Assembly: GCA_964512045.1 (NCBI GenBank)
Contig: CAZEJK010000098.1
Coordinates: 1 to 17,902, forward strand
DNA: 17,902 bases
DNA from: CAZEJK01 sp964512045
GTDB taxonomy: Bacteria > Acidobacteriota > Thermoanaerobaculia > Thermoanaerobaculales > Sulfomarinibacteraceae
Reading direction: 5' to 3'
Under the pieces are notes generated by a model. That model was not told where the DNA came from, did not search any database, and worked only from the letters and a program-made list of their open reading frames with translations. Positions 1 to 7,767 of this stretch are shown here, one piece after another. The translations under genes were made by a program, and so were the position numbers. Positions within the stretch are counted from its first letter, which is position 1. Each line of letters opens with the position of its first letter.

Positions 1-527
1 TATGCGGCCCTCCGACTCCCTATCGCCCTTCGGCCTCGGCTCCGGTTCCCCTCGCCTTCGGCCTACCTCGAGCTGAGCTGCTTTTCTTCGCCGCCATCCA
101 GCGTGCAGCCCATCAACGCTGGGACGTCAAGGATTTCGCTTTCCGCCGGTTCCCACGCCGTGTTCACTCGAGGAGGCTGATAGGGCCTCCCAGGTTACTG
201 GGCCGTCCTCTTGTTGCGTGCCGGATTCAAACACCCCGCCCGGGCCCTCTGCGACTCGCCCTTTCAACGCCGCTTCGGTTCCGTCTTCAGCCCGCCTAAA
301 GGCCTGGACACCCGGGAATGAACCCTTTTCGGGGCTGAATGCTCCGGCCCACACCTTCGCTTGCCTACGCATCGCCCGTGCTGTTGTTGCCACCGGCGCA
401 AGGCTAGCTACCGACCTGCCGGGCTCAGCTTTGGTCGGGTCGGTTTCGCACCGACTGGACGACACTCTGGTTTTCCGGGGTTCGTCCCACCTCCTTTTCC
501 CACCAGACCAGCATTGCCTGGTCGCAC
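1..527 (-). mobile_element. Group II intron, 5' portion (domains I-III region), truncated by window edge
   Basis: Read on the minus strand, the element starts at 527 with GTGCGAC, the standard GUGYG 5' end of group II introns. A perfect 6-bp hairpin (GACCAG/CTGGTC, 505-523) follows at once, as in domain I. Further in come segments typical of bacterial group II ribozymes: GTAACCTGGGAGGCCC (about 182-197), GGAACCGAAGCGGCGTT (about 264-280) and AGTCGGAGGGCCGCATA at 1-17. The last normally lies just before the start of the intron-encoded reverse transcriptase/maturase. No long ORF of that kind is present, so the protein is expected left of position 1. The 5' exon is the R'-like sequence beside the 101-bp repeat. 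Recognition is by motif memory, not by a covariance model, and I cannot assign the intron class. Confidence 0.75.
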
Positions 528-539
528 TAGGTGTTAGCG
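528..539 (+). repeat. Remnant end of an attC-like site, interrupted by the intron
   Basis: Between the intron 5' end and the 101-bp repeat lie twelve bases ending in GTTAGCG. At the right edge of the window the same repeat is preceded by GTTGGCA, the last seven bases of a full attC-like quasi-palindrome (17713-17801). By analogy this is the distal core of a fourth site whose other arm would be beyond the intron, outside the window. Only a few bases are seen, so this is inference from the paired arrangement. Confidence 0.4.
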
Positions 540-640
540 TTTAGCTCCCCCGCCCACCCATCTGCCCTTGCAGCGAGCGTTTCCCGTACCCGTCGATGCC
601 TGAAGCTTGCAGAGCAGACTACCGGGAGGGCGGGCGGCAT
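540..640 (+). repeat. 101-bp structured repeat, left copy
   Basis: This block matches 17802-17902 without gaps at about 84% identity, from TTTAGCTCC to GGCGGCAT. It can fold. CCCGCCCACCC (549-559) pairs with GGGAGGGCGGG (624-634), giving ten pairs around one A·A mismatch. Inside that, GCGAGC (573-578) pairs with GCTTGC (605-610), with one G·T. Differences between the copies cluster in the centre (580-592), as expected for a loop. No ORF spans both copies. It could be a small RNA, part of a mobile or recombination unit, or a structured intergenic repeat; nothing decides between these. Confidence 0.7.
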
Positions 641-789
641 TGAGAACTGAGAACTGAGAACTTAGAACTCAACCCAGGCGCTTTGCTTCGAATTTTCGAA
701 GATACGGAGTTTTGAGTCGCTAACTACTTCTCCCTCCCGTCTTCGAAGATGTGCACCTCACACGACCTCCAGGTGACCGACTCAGGCCC
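641..789. other. Non-coding stretch with tandem 7-mers and small palindromes
   Basis: Immediately after the 101-bp repeat there are four head-to-tail 7-mers, three TGAGAAC and one TTAGAAC (641-668). A perfect inverted repeat CTTCGAA-TT-TTCGAAG follows at 686-701, and the palindrome TCTTCGAAGA lies at 740-749. The region is less GC-rich than its surroundings. I see no credible gene. The hairpin at 686-701 has no T-run directly behind it, so I do not call a terminator. Confidence 0.55.
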
Positions 790-818
790 TTGACAGCAGA
801 AATGCTCAGTATTAGCAT
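790..818 (+). promoter_or_regulatory. Sigma-70-type promoter of nadABC
   Basis: A perfect -35 hexamer TTGACA (790-795) is followed by exactly 17 bp and then TAGCAT (813-818), a 4-of-6 match to the -10 consensus. Transcription would start near 825, giving a leader of about 65 nt before the nadA ATG at 892. The upstream operator dyad (802-818) covers the spacer and the -10, which fits repression. Confidence 0.6.
802..818. promoter_or_regulatory. Operator-like dyad O1 over the nadA promoter
   Basis: The sequence is ATGCTCAGTATTAGCAT, a 17-bp imperfect palindrome built on TGCTCA-N3-TKAGCA. It shares this pattern with the second dyad at 862-878, centred exactly 60 bp away. It overlaps the -10 element, so a bound protein should block RNA polymerase. 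A regulator of NAD synthesis is the natural candidate, but I cannot assign the site to NrtR, NiaR, NadQ or another family, and no regulator gene is in the window. Confidence 0.6.
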
Positions 819-861
819 AAGTAGAGGCCCGGACGAGCGGGCCGTTCTTTGAGGCCTTAAA

Positions 862-878
862 ATACTCAAGTTGAGCAT
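862..878. promoter_or_regulatory. Operator-like dyad O2 in the nadA leader
   Basis: The sequence is ATACTCAAGTTGAGCAT, a better palindrome than O1 with the same half-site (TRCTCA / TGAGCA around a 3-bp centre). It lies about 40-55 nt downstream of the predicted start of transcription and just before the GGAG ribosome-binding site. A dimer here could act as a roadblock or bind together with one on O1, by looping or along the same helical face. Confidence 0.6.
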
Positions 879-891
879 AATGGAGACCTCC

Positions 892-1938
892 ATGACCCAC
901 GAGACGCATCTCACCTCGCAGCGCCCCGACCATCAGAGCCACCGCTCGGATGTCCAGGCGGTCACCGCAGAGGTGTACGAGAAGATCCAACACCTCATTC
1001 CACCGATGGAGTGGACGATGTACGCGCCGTTGATCGCCGATATCCGGCGTCTCAAGGTGGAGCGACGAGCCGTGATCCTGGCTCATAACTACCAGACCCC
1101 ACAGATCTTCTACGGCGTCGCTGACATCACCGGCGACTCTCTGGCCCTCGCACGGCGGGCTGCGGAGGTGGACGCCGACGTCATCGTGGTGTGCGGCGTG
1201 CACTTCATGGCGGAGACGGCGAAGCTGATGAACCCTGAGCGCACGGTGCTGATCCCGGATCTCGAAGCCGGATGCTCGTTGGCCGAGTCGATCACCGGCG
1301 ACGATGTGCGCGCGCTGCGCGAGCGCCATCCGGGCGTACCGGTGGTGACCTACGTCAACACGTCGGCCGAGGTCAAGGCTGCATCGGATATCTGCTGCAC
1401 ATCGGCGAACGCCATCGAGGTCGTGGAGTCACTCGGCAGCGAATCCGTCATCTTCCTCCCCGACCGCTACCTGGCCCGCTACGTGGCCGAGAACACGCAG
1501 GTCGAGATCATCCCGTGGGACGGCCGCTGCATCGTCCACGAGGAGTTCACGGCGGAGCAGCTGCGCGCGTACCGTGCCCAGTTCCCAGGCATCGTGATCA
1601 TCGCGCACCCCGAGTGCCCATACGAGGTGCTCGAGGAAGCCGACATGGTGGGCTCCACCTCACAGATGGCTGCGTTCGTCGAGCGTGAGCAACCCGAGCG
1701 TGTCGCAATGATCACCGAGTGCTCGATGAGCGACAACGTGGCCGCAGAGTTCCCCACTCTTCAGCTCGTACGGCCATGCACCCTCTGCCCGCATATGAAG
1801 AGGATCACCCTCGCCAACATCCGCGACTGCCTCACGGACCTGCGCTACGAGGTCACGGTCGACTCCGACGTCGCAGCTGGCGCCCGCCAGGCCGTCGAAC
1901 GGATGCTGGCCGTGGGGCGAGGAGGGAGCCCACAGTGA
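892..1938 (+). CDS. nadA: Quinolinate synthase NadA
   Basis: A 348-aa [4Fe-4S] enzyme that condenses iminoaspartate with dihydroxyacetone phosphate to give quinolinate, step two of de novo NAD synthesis; cytosolic. Family motifs are AHNYQ (residues 64-68), VVCGVHFMAETAK around Cys101, NTSAEVKA, SDICCTSANA with Cys168/169, HPEC, and the C-terminal CTLCPHMK with Cys296 and Cys299. Cysteines of these three segments supply the cluster ligands in NadA. The start at 892 is preferred because GGAG (882-885) sits 6 nt upstream. Earlier in-frame candidates at 880 and TTG 871 lack a ribosome-binding site, and 871 falls inside operator O2. The gene leads a three-gene operon and overlaps nadB by four bases. 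Confidence 0.95.
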   Translation: MTHETHLTSQRPDHQSHRSDVQAVTAEVYEKIQHLIPPMEWTMYAPLIADIRRLKVERRAVILAHNYQTPQIFYGVADITGDSLALARRAAEVDADVIVVCGVHFMAETAKLMNPERTVLIPDLEAGCSLAESITGDDVRALRERHPGVPVVTYVNTSAEVKAASDICCTSANAIEVVESLGSESVIFLPDRYLARYVAENTQVEIIPWDGRCIVHEEFTAEQLRAYRAQFPGIVIIAHPECPYEVLEEADMVGSTSQMAAFVEREQPERVAMITECSMSDNVAAEFPTLQLVRPCTLCPHMKRITLANIRDCLTDLRYEVTVDSDVAAGARQAVERMLAVGRGGSPQ

Positions 1939-3518
1939 CACAGCTGGCCGAGGTTCGTTCACGCGACGTCGTGGTGGTCGGAACAGGCGTTGCCGGTCTG
2001 TCCGTGGCGCTGAGCACAGGCGCTCGCCAGGTCACGCTCCTCAGCAAGGCCGCACTTCCCGAGGGCGGTTCCAGCAACTACGCGCAGGGGGGCGTCGCTG
2101 CCGCAGTCGGCGCTGACGACAGCCCCGCTCTGCACGCTGCGGACACGGTCACCGTGGCCCGCGGGCTCGGTGACATGGAGGCTGCCGAAAGCATCACCGC
2201 AGCCGGCCCTCAGCTCATTGAACGGCTCCTGACCCTCGGAGCCAGGCTTGACCGAGCTGCCGACGGCACACTCGCCGTCGGACGGGAGGCCGCCCACAGT
2301 CGCTCGCGCGTCGTGCATGCGGCGGGGGATGCCACCGGGGCAGAGCTGGTGCGCACCCTCGGCACGGCCGCCCGCAACCGCCCCCAAGTGGAGATCGACG
2401 ATGCCGTCACTGTCGTCGACCTGATCATCGTGGACGATCGCTGCTGCGGAGTGCTGGCGACGGACGCCAGCGGCGCCATACGCCTCTACGCCAGTGGCGC
2501 GGTTGTTCTTGCCACCGGGGGGATCGGACAGCTGTGGCAGCACACGACCAACCCCGTCGAGGCCACCGGTGACGGCCTCGCCATGGCGGTGCGTGCCGGT
2601 GCACGGCTGATGGACCTGGAGATGGTCCAGTTCCATCCCACCGCGCTGGCGGCGGGGGCAGACCCGATGCCCCTGCTCACCGAGGCACTCAGGGGTGAGG
2701 GCGCCCGGCTTCTTGACGGCACGGGACACCGCTTCATGACCGATGTCCATGCGGACGCGGAGCTCGCCCCACGCGATGTTGTGGCGCAGGCCGTCGACCG
2801 AGCCCGGCGAGCAACCGGCGCGGTGTACCTTGACGCCACCGGCCTCGCCCCGTTCCTGGAGGATCGGTTCCCGACCGTGGTCCGAATCTGCCGAGAGCAC
2901 GGCATCGAGCCGACCCACGAGCCGATACCCGTCGCTCCCGCAGCGCACTACCACATGGGCGGAATCGTTGTGGACCGTGCAGGGCGCACGAGCATCCGCG
3001 GGCTCTGGGCGTGCGGCGAGGTGGCCGCGACCGGCTTGCACGGCGCCAACAGGTTGGCTTCGAACTCGCTGCTCGAGGCGATGGTCGTGGGCACTGCTTT
3101 GGGTCAGGAGCTGGCCACGGCGGTCCTCCCGGTGCCGGATACCGATCGTATGGTCGCGATGACCGCGAGCCGGCCCCCGCACTCCCCAGACGGCACGAAC
3201 GATGTCGAGGCTCGCCGGCAGCTCAGGAGTCTGATGTGGGATCATGTGGGCGTTCAGCGCACGGGCTCCCAGATCTTGCGCGCCCTGACCACCATCGATC
3301 GGATGCTCGGTGAACGCGAGCAGCACTCGGCGGACCTGCTGAACATGCTCGCCGTGGCTCGGCTTGTGAGTCGCGCGGCCCTCGAACGCCAGGAGACCCG
3401 CGGGGCGCATGTCCGAACCGACTTCCCGGCGACCGACCCACGTTGGCGACGGCACATCGTGTTTGCGGGCGAGCAGCTCGAGCCGACGACGGCTCCCCTG
3501 TACACTGCCACCGGCTGA
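1935..3518 (+). CDS. nadB: L-aspartate oxidase NadB
   Basis: A 527-aa flavoprotein that oxidises L-aspartate to iminoaspartate, the unstable substrate handed to NadA. The N-terminus has the FAD-binding Rossmann motif (VVVGTGVAGLS). Then come GGSSNYAQGG, AHSRSRVVHAAGDATG, the MVQFHPT segment, ALRGEGARL, LAPRDVVA carrying the catalytic-type Arg, PAAHYHMGGI, and the C-terminal FAD motif WACGEVAATGLHGANRLASNSLLE. All are standard for the succinate dehydrogenase/fumarate reductase flavoprotein superfamily and for NadB in particular. The GTG start overlaps the nadA stop (GTGA) and has GGAGGGAG 6 nt upstream, indicating translational coupling. The C-terminal helical domain is present, so the protein looks full length. 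Confidence 0.95.
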   Translation: MTQLAEVRSRDVVVVGTGVAGLSVALSTGARQVTLLSKAALPEGGSSNYAQGGVAAAVGADDSPALHAADTVTVARGLGDMEAAESITAAGPQLIERLLTLGARLDRAADGTLAVGREAAHSRSRVVHAAGDATGAELVRTLGTAARNRPQVEIDDAVTVVDLIIVDDRCCGVLATDASGAIRLYASGAVVLATGGIGQLWQHTTNPVEATGDGLAMAVRAGARLMDLEMVQFHPTALAAGADPMPLLTEALRGEGARLLDGTGHRFMTDVHADAELAPRDVVAQAVDRARRATGAVYLDATGLAPFLEDRFPTVVRICREHGIEPTHEPIPVAPAAHYHMGGIVVDRAGRTSIRGLWACGEVAATGLHGANRLASNSLLEAMVVGTALGQELATAVLPVPDTDRMVAMTASRPPHSPDGTNDVEARRQLRSLMWDHVGVQRTGSQILRALTTIDRMLGEREQHSADLLNMLAVARLVSRAALERQETRGAHVRTDFPATDPRWRRHIVFAGEQLEPTTAPLYTATG

Positions 3519-3563
3519 TTCGCGGTCGCATGGCCGTCGTGCTCCACACTCTCTGGAGGTCCA

Positions 3564-4427
3564 GTGGCGAGAATCGATCCACTCCACCCGCTCCTGTATG
3601 AGGACATCCTGCGCGCAGCACTCGTCGAGGATCTAGGTCGAGCAGGCGATCTGACAACCGACGCGATCGTGCCGGCCGAGCTGCGGACAACCGCGCGAAT
3701 CGTGGCCCGTGAGCCTGCACGCGTCGCCGGCAGCCCAGCCGCCGCTCGCGTGTTCCTTCTGCTCGATCCCACCGTTCAGGTCACGGAAAGCATCGGTGAC
3801 GGCGACGACGTGGATGCTGGCGGAACCATCCTGGAGCTCGCCGGAGCGGCCCGCACGGTGCTCACCGGTGAGCGCACGGCTCTCAACGTGCTCGCGCGCC
3901 TGTGCGGCATCGCAACGGCGACACGAGAGATGGTGAGGGCCGTCCACGACACCGGCGCTCGGATCGTGTGCACACGCAAGACCACACCTGGTCTGCGGGC
4001 TCTCGAGAAGTATGCGGTGCGCTGCGGCGGCGGCGCCAACCATCGTTTCGGCCTCGACGATGCGGTGCTGATCAAGGATAACCATGTGGCGCTGGCCGGA
4101 GGCGTTCGCCCGGCGATCGAGTCGGCCCGGCGTCGCGTCGGGCACACGGTGACCATCGAGGTTGAGGTCGATACTCTCGATCAGCTCGACGAAGCACTCG
4201 CAACTGGCGTCGATATCGTGCTCCTCGACAACATGAGCCCCAGCGAGCTTCGCGAAGCCGTCCGGCGGTGTCGCGGACGGGCAGTGACCGAGGCCTCCGG
4301 CGGAATCACAGCGGCGACCGTCCGTGAGGTGGCATCCACTGGAGTCGATCTGATCTCGGTGGGGGCGTTGACCCACAGTGCGCGGGCGGTCGACGTCTCG
4401 CTCGAGGTCAGCTCGCAGCCGGCATGA
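3564..4427 (+). CDS. nadC: Nicotinate-nucleotide diphosphorylase (quinolinate phosphoribosyltransferase) NadC
   Basis: A 287-aa enzyme that joins quinolinate with PRPP and decarboxylates it to nicotinate mononucleotide, finishing the pathway begun by NadB and NadA. Motifs in order: EDLGRAGDLTTDAI near the N-terminus, TALNVLARLCGIAT, CTRKTTPGLRALEKYAVRCGG, NHRFGLDDAVLIKDNH, IEVEVDT, DIVLLDN, EASGGI and DLISVGALTHS. These cover the phosphate- and quinolinate-binding residues of the type II PRTase barrel. The GTG start at 3564 has GGAGG 4 nt upstream and lies 45 nt after the nadB stop, so all three genes are probably one transcript. The last 20 bp overlap the end of the convergent kinase gene. 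There is no visible terminator after the stop. Confidence 0.95.
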   Translation: MARIDPLHPLLYEDILRAALVEDLGRAGDLTTDAIVPAELRTTARIVAREPARVAGSPAAARVFLLLDPTVQVTESIGDGDDVDAGGTILELAGAARTVLTGERTALNVLARLCGIATATREMVRAVHDTGARIVCTRKTTPGLRALEKYAVRCGGGANHRFGLDDAVLIKDNHVALAGGVRPAIESARRRVGHTVTIEVEVDTLDQLDEALATGVDIVLLDNMSPSELREAVRRCRGRAVTEASGGITAATVREVASTGVDLISVGALTHSARAVDVSLEVSSQPA

Positions 4428-7400
4428 GCGCCCGGATCCTCCGCTCGAGCCGGACGAGTCCCATCCGTCCGCTCTGATCGGCGAGACCGAGCAGCCGAGA
4501 GCGCGCCGTAGCGTGCCGGCCCCGTTCCGCTGCAACCCGAGCCAGCTCCACGAGCAGCTCGAGGCGAGTGGCCTCGAGACCGGCATCCCTCGCTTCGGTC
4601 ACAGCCCTGGTGAGCTCCGCCTCCGCCAGCTCGTACTGTCCCATGGCGCGCGCCACCTCTGCCCGCGCCATCCGCACCTCGACTCGCACCTCACACCCGG
4701 TGGCCGCGTCGAGGTCGGGAAGCCACGCCCGGGCCTCGTCGTGGTCGCCACAAACCGCCACAGCACGAGCCACCACCGACCTCGCAACGGCGCACAGATC
4801 CGGATCACGATCGCCTGCGAGCGTGGTGACCGCCCGCGTCGCGAGCTCGGCAGCCCCCGCACAGTCGCCGGCGTCCAGCTCGATCTGAGCACGGAGCACA
4901 TCGACCGCCGCACACCCTGCCGCATCACGCAGCTCGTGGCGCAGTCGACGCGCCGAGGCGGCGGAGCGAAGCGCTGCCTCACTGTCGCCAGAGTGCCACT
5001 GCACGACCGCATGACCGATGAGCGCATGCGAGGCAGCGCGCAGGTCGTTCGTGGCGCGTGCAAGCTCCGCGGCCTCGGAGTACGTCGCACCCGCCGGCGC
5101 CACCCTCCCCTGCTGCATCAACACATTACCGAGGTTCACCAGCACGATCGCACTACCACGATCGTTGCCCGCGTCACGCCGATGCTGCAACGCCTGATGC
5201 AGCAGCTTCTCCGCAACCTTCAGCTCGCCAAGAGCACGATGCGCGACGGCCAGATTGACGAGCGTTCCAGCCTCGCCCTCCGTATCACCGAGCTCCTGGT
5301 ACACGCTCAAGGCCTCGCCAGAGAGCGCCACAGCCGAGTCCAGATCTCCACGACGACGCGCCACGATCCCCAGGTTGCGCAACGCATGCGCCACCCCACT
5401 GCGGTCGCCGACAGCCTCGCTGGCCGCCAATGATCGGCTGTACAAGACCTCTGCCTCCTCGAAACGGCCAGCCTGGCTGGCCGCCACCGCCAGGAAGTTG
5501 AGAGCCTTCGCAGACCCGGTCCGGTCCGCGCAGTGCTCGAACATCTCGGCAGCGTCCCGCAACGCCTCGCGGGCTTCCTCGAGCCGCCCCAGGCGCAGAA
5601 GTGCCCTCCCCTCGTTCAATCGTGCCTCGGCCGCGATCCGATCTGACGATCGATCCGCCGCGAGCTCACGCGCGAGCTCCAGCTGAACGTCGAACATCCC
5701 GGCCGCGGCAGCAGCCCGCGCAGCCTCGAGCGTCAAACGGGGATCGCCGCACCACGAGCGGCGCGCCTCCCGCGCCTGTCGAGCCGCCTGCAGCGCCTCG
5801 CCACCCCGACCGGCAGCAACCAGAGCACGGATGAGCGCCAGGTGCGCTTCGACTGCGTCCGGCGCCTGCTCACGCCAGCTGAGGCCGTACCGCACAGCGG
5901 TCTGTGTGTCGCCTGCGAGCCTGGCCGCCAGCCCGTTCATCTCGAGGCGCATCGCCTCGGGCCAGCCCGCCATCAGCCTCCCGGCCTGGACGGCCTCGGC
6001 AGAGGCTCGCCCATCCATCCCGGCGGCAGCGAGCGCTCTGGCGAGTGCGATGCGGGCGAGCGGCGACGACGGATCGACCGCGACACTGTGCTCCAGTCGA
6101 TCAACCGCCACCGAGAGCTCACCCTCCCGTAGCGCCGCCACCCCTTCCGAGTACTCGCGAAGCGCCTCGGCAGAGACCGGATCTGACCATGCCCCCTGAT
6201 CTTTCACCCAGCCGCCCACGAGCTCGCGAGCAGCGCGCGCAGCGAGCAGCCCGAGCTCCTCCACGGATCCGGAGACCGTCACCTGGCGGAGCCGATCTGA
6301 AGAGCTCGTTCGAACCAGCTGGAGCCGCACCCTGATCCAATCGCCTCGCCAGCTCATATCGCCTTCGAGGACACGATCCACGGCAAGCTCGCGCTGCAGG
6401 TACGGAAGTCGGCTCTCGTCACCCGCCTTCGGAGCTCGCGGCGCCACCTCGGCTACTCGTTCACGATCGATGGGACACGCCTTTCCGGTGGCAGCCAGCT
6501 CGGCAGTGACGAGCTCTGCCATCGCCACCGGCAGCCACTCTGGACGCTCTGTCACCGCTGCAGGAGACTCCTCAGACCAGCTCAGCGGCATCACGGCCAC
6601 GGAGGGTCGTTGAGGCGGTTGACTCAGGGAGCACCACGCCACAGCTGCTGCAACGGCCACACCTGCGACAGCAGCAGCCCGGTGTCGCGCAGACAGGCTC
6701 GGCGACACAAAGGCGCGGCGTACCGTCTCTGCGGACGGCCGTCGGTTGGCATCGAAGCTCAGACAGCGTTCGATGATCCGTCGCCAGCGGCGAGGTACGC
6801 CGGCCCGCCGCAGGCCAACCGCCACGAGCTCCCGCCGATAGGGGGAGTCGACCAGCGGAGTCGACACGAACGGAGGCTCGCCGGTCAGCAGCTCGAACGC
6901 CACTACACCGAGCGCGTAGACATCACTCGCCGCTGTCGGCGACTCGCCGCGGAGCGCCTCCGGAGCGATGGTCACCGGAGTCCCGTCTCTGAACGCCGTC
7001 GCACTCTCTCCACTCTCACCGATCCATGCCAGACCGAAGTCGCAGATCACTGCGCGCCGACCGCCGTCCACCAGCATGACGTTCGCACTCTTCAAGTCGC
7101 GGTGGACAACACCGGCCCGGTGAGCGGCGGCCAGACCGGCAGCCAGCTGCCAGATCACCGATCGCGCCGCCTCACCGCCCATCGGTCCCTCGCGAACGAG
7201 AGAGGCCTCGAGCGTCTCTCCACCGAGGAGCTCCATGGAGACGAACGGCCGCGGTGAGCCGGCGTGTGGTTGCCACAGATGCACATCGTGCAGCCGGCAG
7301 ACGTTGGAGTGGGTCACCCGGCGCGCCAGCCGCACCTCCTGCGTTACGGCCTCCGCTCCTCCCGAACGCGTCAGGACCGCGGTGCTGAAGATCTTCAGTG

Positions 7401-7527
7401 CGACCTGCTCCCCCAGCTGCAGGTCATCGGCCGCCCACACCTCACCAGAAGCACCTCGCCCACACGGGCGATCGAGCCGGTACCGATCTACAAGCACCAC
7501 GCCAGGTGCCAGATCTGTGCGTTCCAC
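4408..7527 (-). CDS. Transmembrane Ser/Thr protein kinase with C-terminal TPR repeats
   Basis: A 1039-aa protein. Residues about 15-275 are a PknB-type kinase domain with glycine loop GRGASGEV (23-30), VALK (Lys45), HRDLKSAN (142-149, catalytic Asp144), DFG (163-165), APE and SDVYALGVVAFELLTGEPPF. All catalytic residues are intact. A single hydrophobic segment (about 284-301) follows, then a region starting SVAVMPLSW like the TolB-N-like parts of similar kinases, then many TPR-type helices (about 480-1030, e.g. LGIVARRRGDLDSAVALSGEAL). It probably phosphorylates Ser/Thr in the cytosol, with the TPR part binding partners. The start is GTG 7527, with GGGGAG 7 nt upstream. An in-frame extension to 7680 would translate through intergenic repeats and is rejected. 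Substrate unknown. Confidence 0.88.
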   Translation of the reverse strand: MERTDLAPGVVLVDRYRLDRPCGRGASGEVWAADDLQLGEQVALKIFSTAVLTRSGGAEAVTQEVRLARRVTHSNVCRLHDVHLWQPHAGSPRPFVSMELLGGETLEASLVREGPMGGEAARSVIWQLAAGLAAAHRAGVVHRDLKSANVMLVDGGRRAVICDFGLAWIGESGESATAFRDGTPVTIAPEALRGESPTAASDVYALGVVAFELLTGEPPFVSTPLVDSPYRRELVAVGLRRAGVPRRWRRIIERCLSFDANRRPSAETVRRAFVSPSLSARHRAAAVAGVAVAAAVAWCSLSQPPQRPSVAVMPLSWSEESPAAVTERPEWLPVAMAELVTAELAATGKACPIDRERVAEVAPRAPKAGDESRLPYLQRELAVDRVLEGDMSWRGDWIRVRLQLVRTSSSDRLRQVTVSGSVEELGLLAARAARELVGGWVKDQGAWSDPVSAEALREYSEGVAALREGELSVAVDRLEHSVAVDPSSPLARIALARALAAAGMDGRASAEAVQAGRLMAGWPEAMRLEMNGLAARLAGDTQTAVRYGLSWREQAPDAVEAHLALIRALVAAGRGGEALQAARQAREARRSWCGDPRLTLEAARAAAAAGMFDVQLELARELAADRSSDRIAAEARLNEGRALLRLGRLEEAREALRDAAEMFEHCADRTGSAKALNFLAVAASQAGRFEEAEVLYSRSLAASEAVGDRSGVAHALRNLGIVARRRGDLDSAVALSGEALSVYQELGDTEGEAGTLVNLAVAHRALGELKVAEKLLHQALQHRRDAGNDRGSAIVLVNLGNVLMQQGRVAPAGATYSEAAELARATNDLRAASHALIGHAVVQWHSGDSEAALRSAASARRLRHELRDAAGCAAVDVLRAQIELDAGDCAGAAELATRAVTTLAGDRDPDLCAVARSVVARAVAVCGDHDEARAWLPDLDAATGCEVRVEVRMARAEVARAMGQYELAEAELTRAVTEARDAGLEATRLELLVELARVAAERGRHATARSRLLGLADQSGRMGLVRLERRIRALMPAAS

Positions 7528-7767
7528 CGTGCGTCTCCCCGCTCTCAGGGTCGTTGCAGGAGTCGCCCCAATGGTAGCGTGGACGGGCTCGCTTGCGGCA
7601 CATGCACTCGCAGGCTGCAGGCAGACACACCGGCCATCGGCCGCGTTGGGTGTTGGCGTTGCGCTCTGCCACCCACCCAACCGGTCTCACAAAGGACACG
7701 GCGCCGCAGCCCGGGACCGGCGCCATCGGAGCATTACTTTGGTTGCGGCCCGCGGCCGCGTTGGTCG
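7528..7767. other. Kinase upstream region holding attC-like site and partial repeat
   Basis: This 240-bp gap between two minus-strand genes contains the attC-like site (7675-7766). It also contains a stretch (7647-7681) matching 528-562 at 27 of 35 positions, that is, the join between the site end and the 101-bp repeat. GTTGGGTG (7645-7652) and CACCCAAC (7674-7681) are exact inverted repeats of each other. I found no convincing -35/-10 pair for the kinase. Confidence 0.5.
7675..7766 (-). repeat. attC-like quasi-palindromic site, copy 1
   Basis: Read in the direction of the transporter gene (minus), it starts GACCAAC one base after the stop codon and ends GTTGGGT, a perfect GTTRRRY core. On the other strand the ends read ACCCAAC and GTTGGTC. 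The arm next to the first core, GCGGCCGCGGGCCGC, is shared with the two other copies. The alignment with the copy at 17713-17801 runs across the whole element. The placement directly behind a gene and the imperfect pairing of the arms are as in integron attC sites. No integrase gene is seen. Confidence 0.5.

Noticed and set aside
127..544. Overlapping open frames on both strands in the first 550 bases
   Set aside because: They lie inside the group II intron ribozyme sequence, have no ribosome-binding site and show no recognisable protein features.
686..701. Perfect inverted repeat as a Rho-independent terminator
   Set aside because: The stem is only 7 bp and AT-rich at its centre, and no T-run follows. 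No gene is seen upstream that it would end.
1959..3587. A 542-aa open frame antisense to nadB
   Set aside because: Long antisense frames are expected at this GC content. The product is low-complexity in character with no domain, while the plus strand encodes an unmistakable NadB.
7528..7680. N-terminal extension of the kinase by 51 residues
   Set aside because: It would translate repeat sequence. The GTG at 7527 has a good ribosome-binding site, and the kinase domain starts shortly after it.
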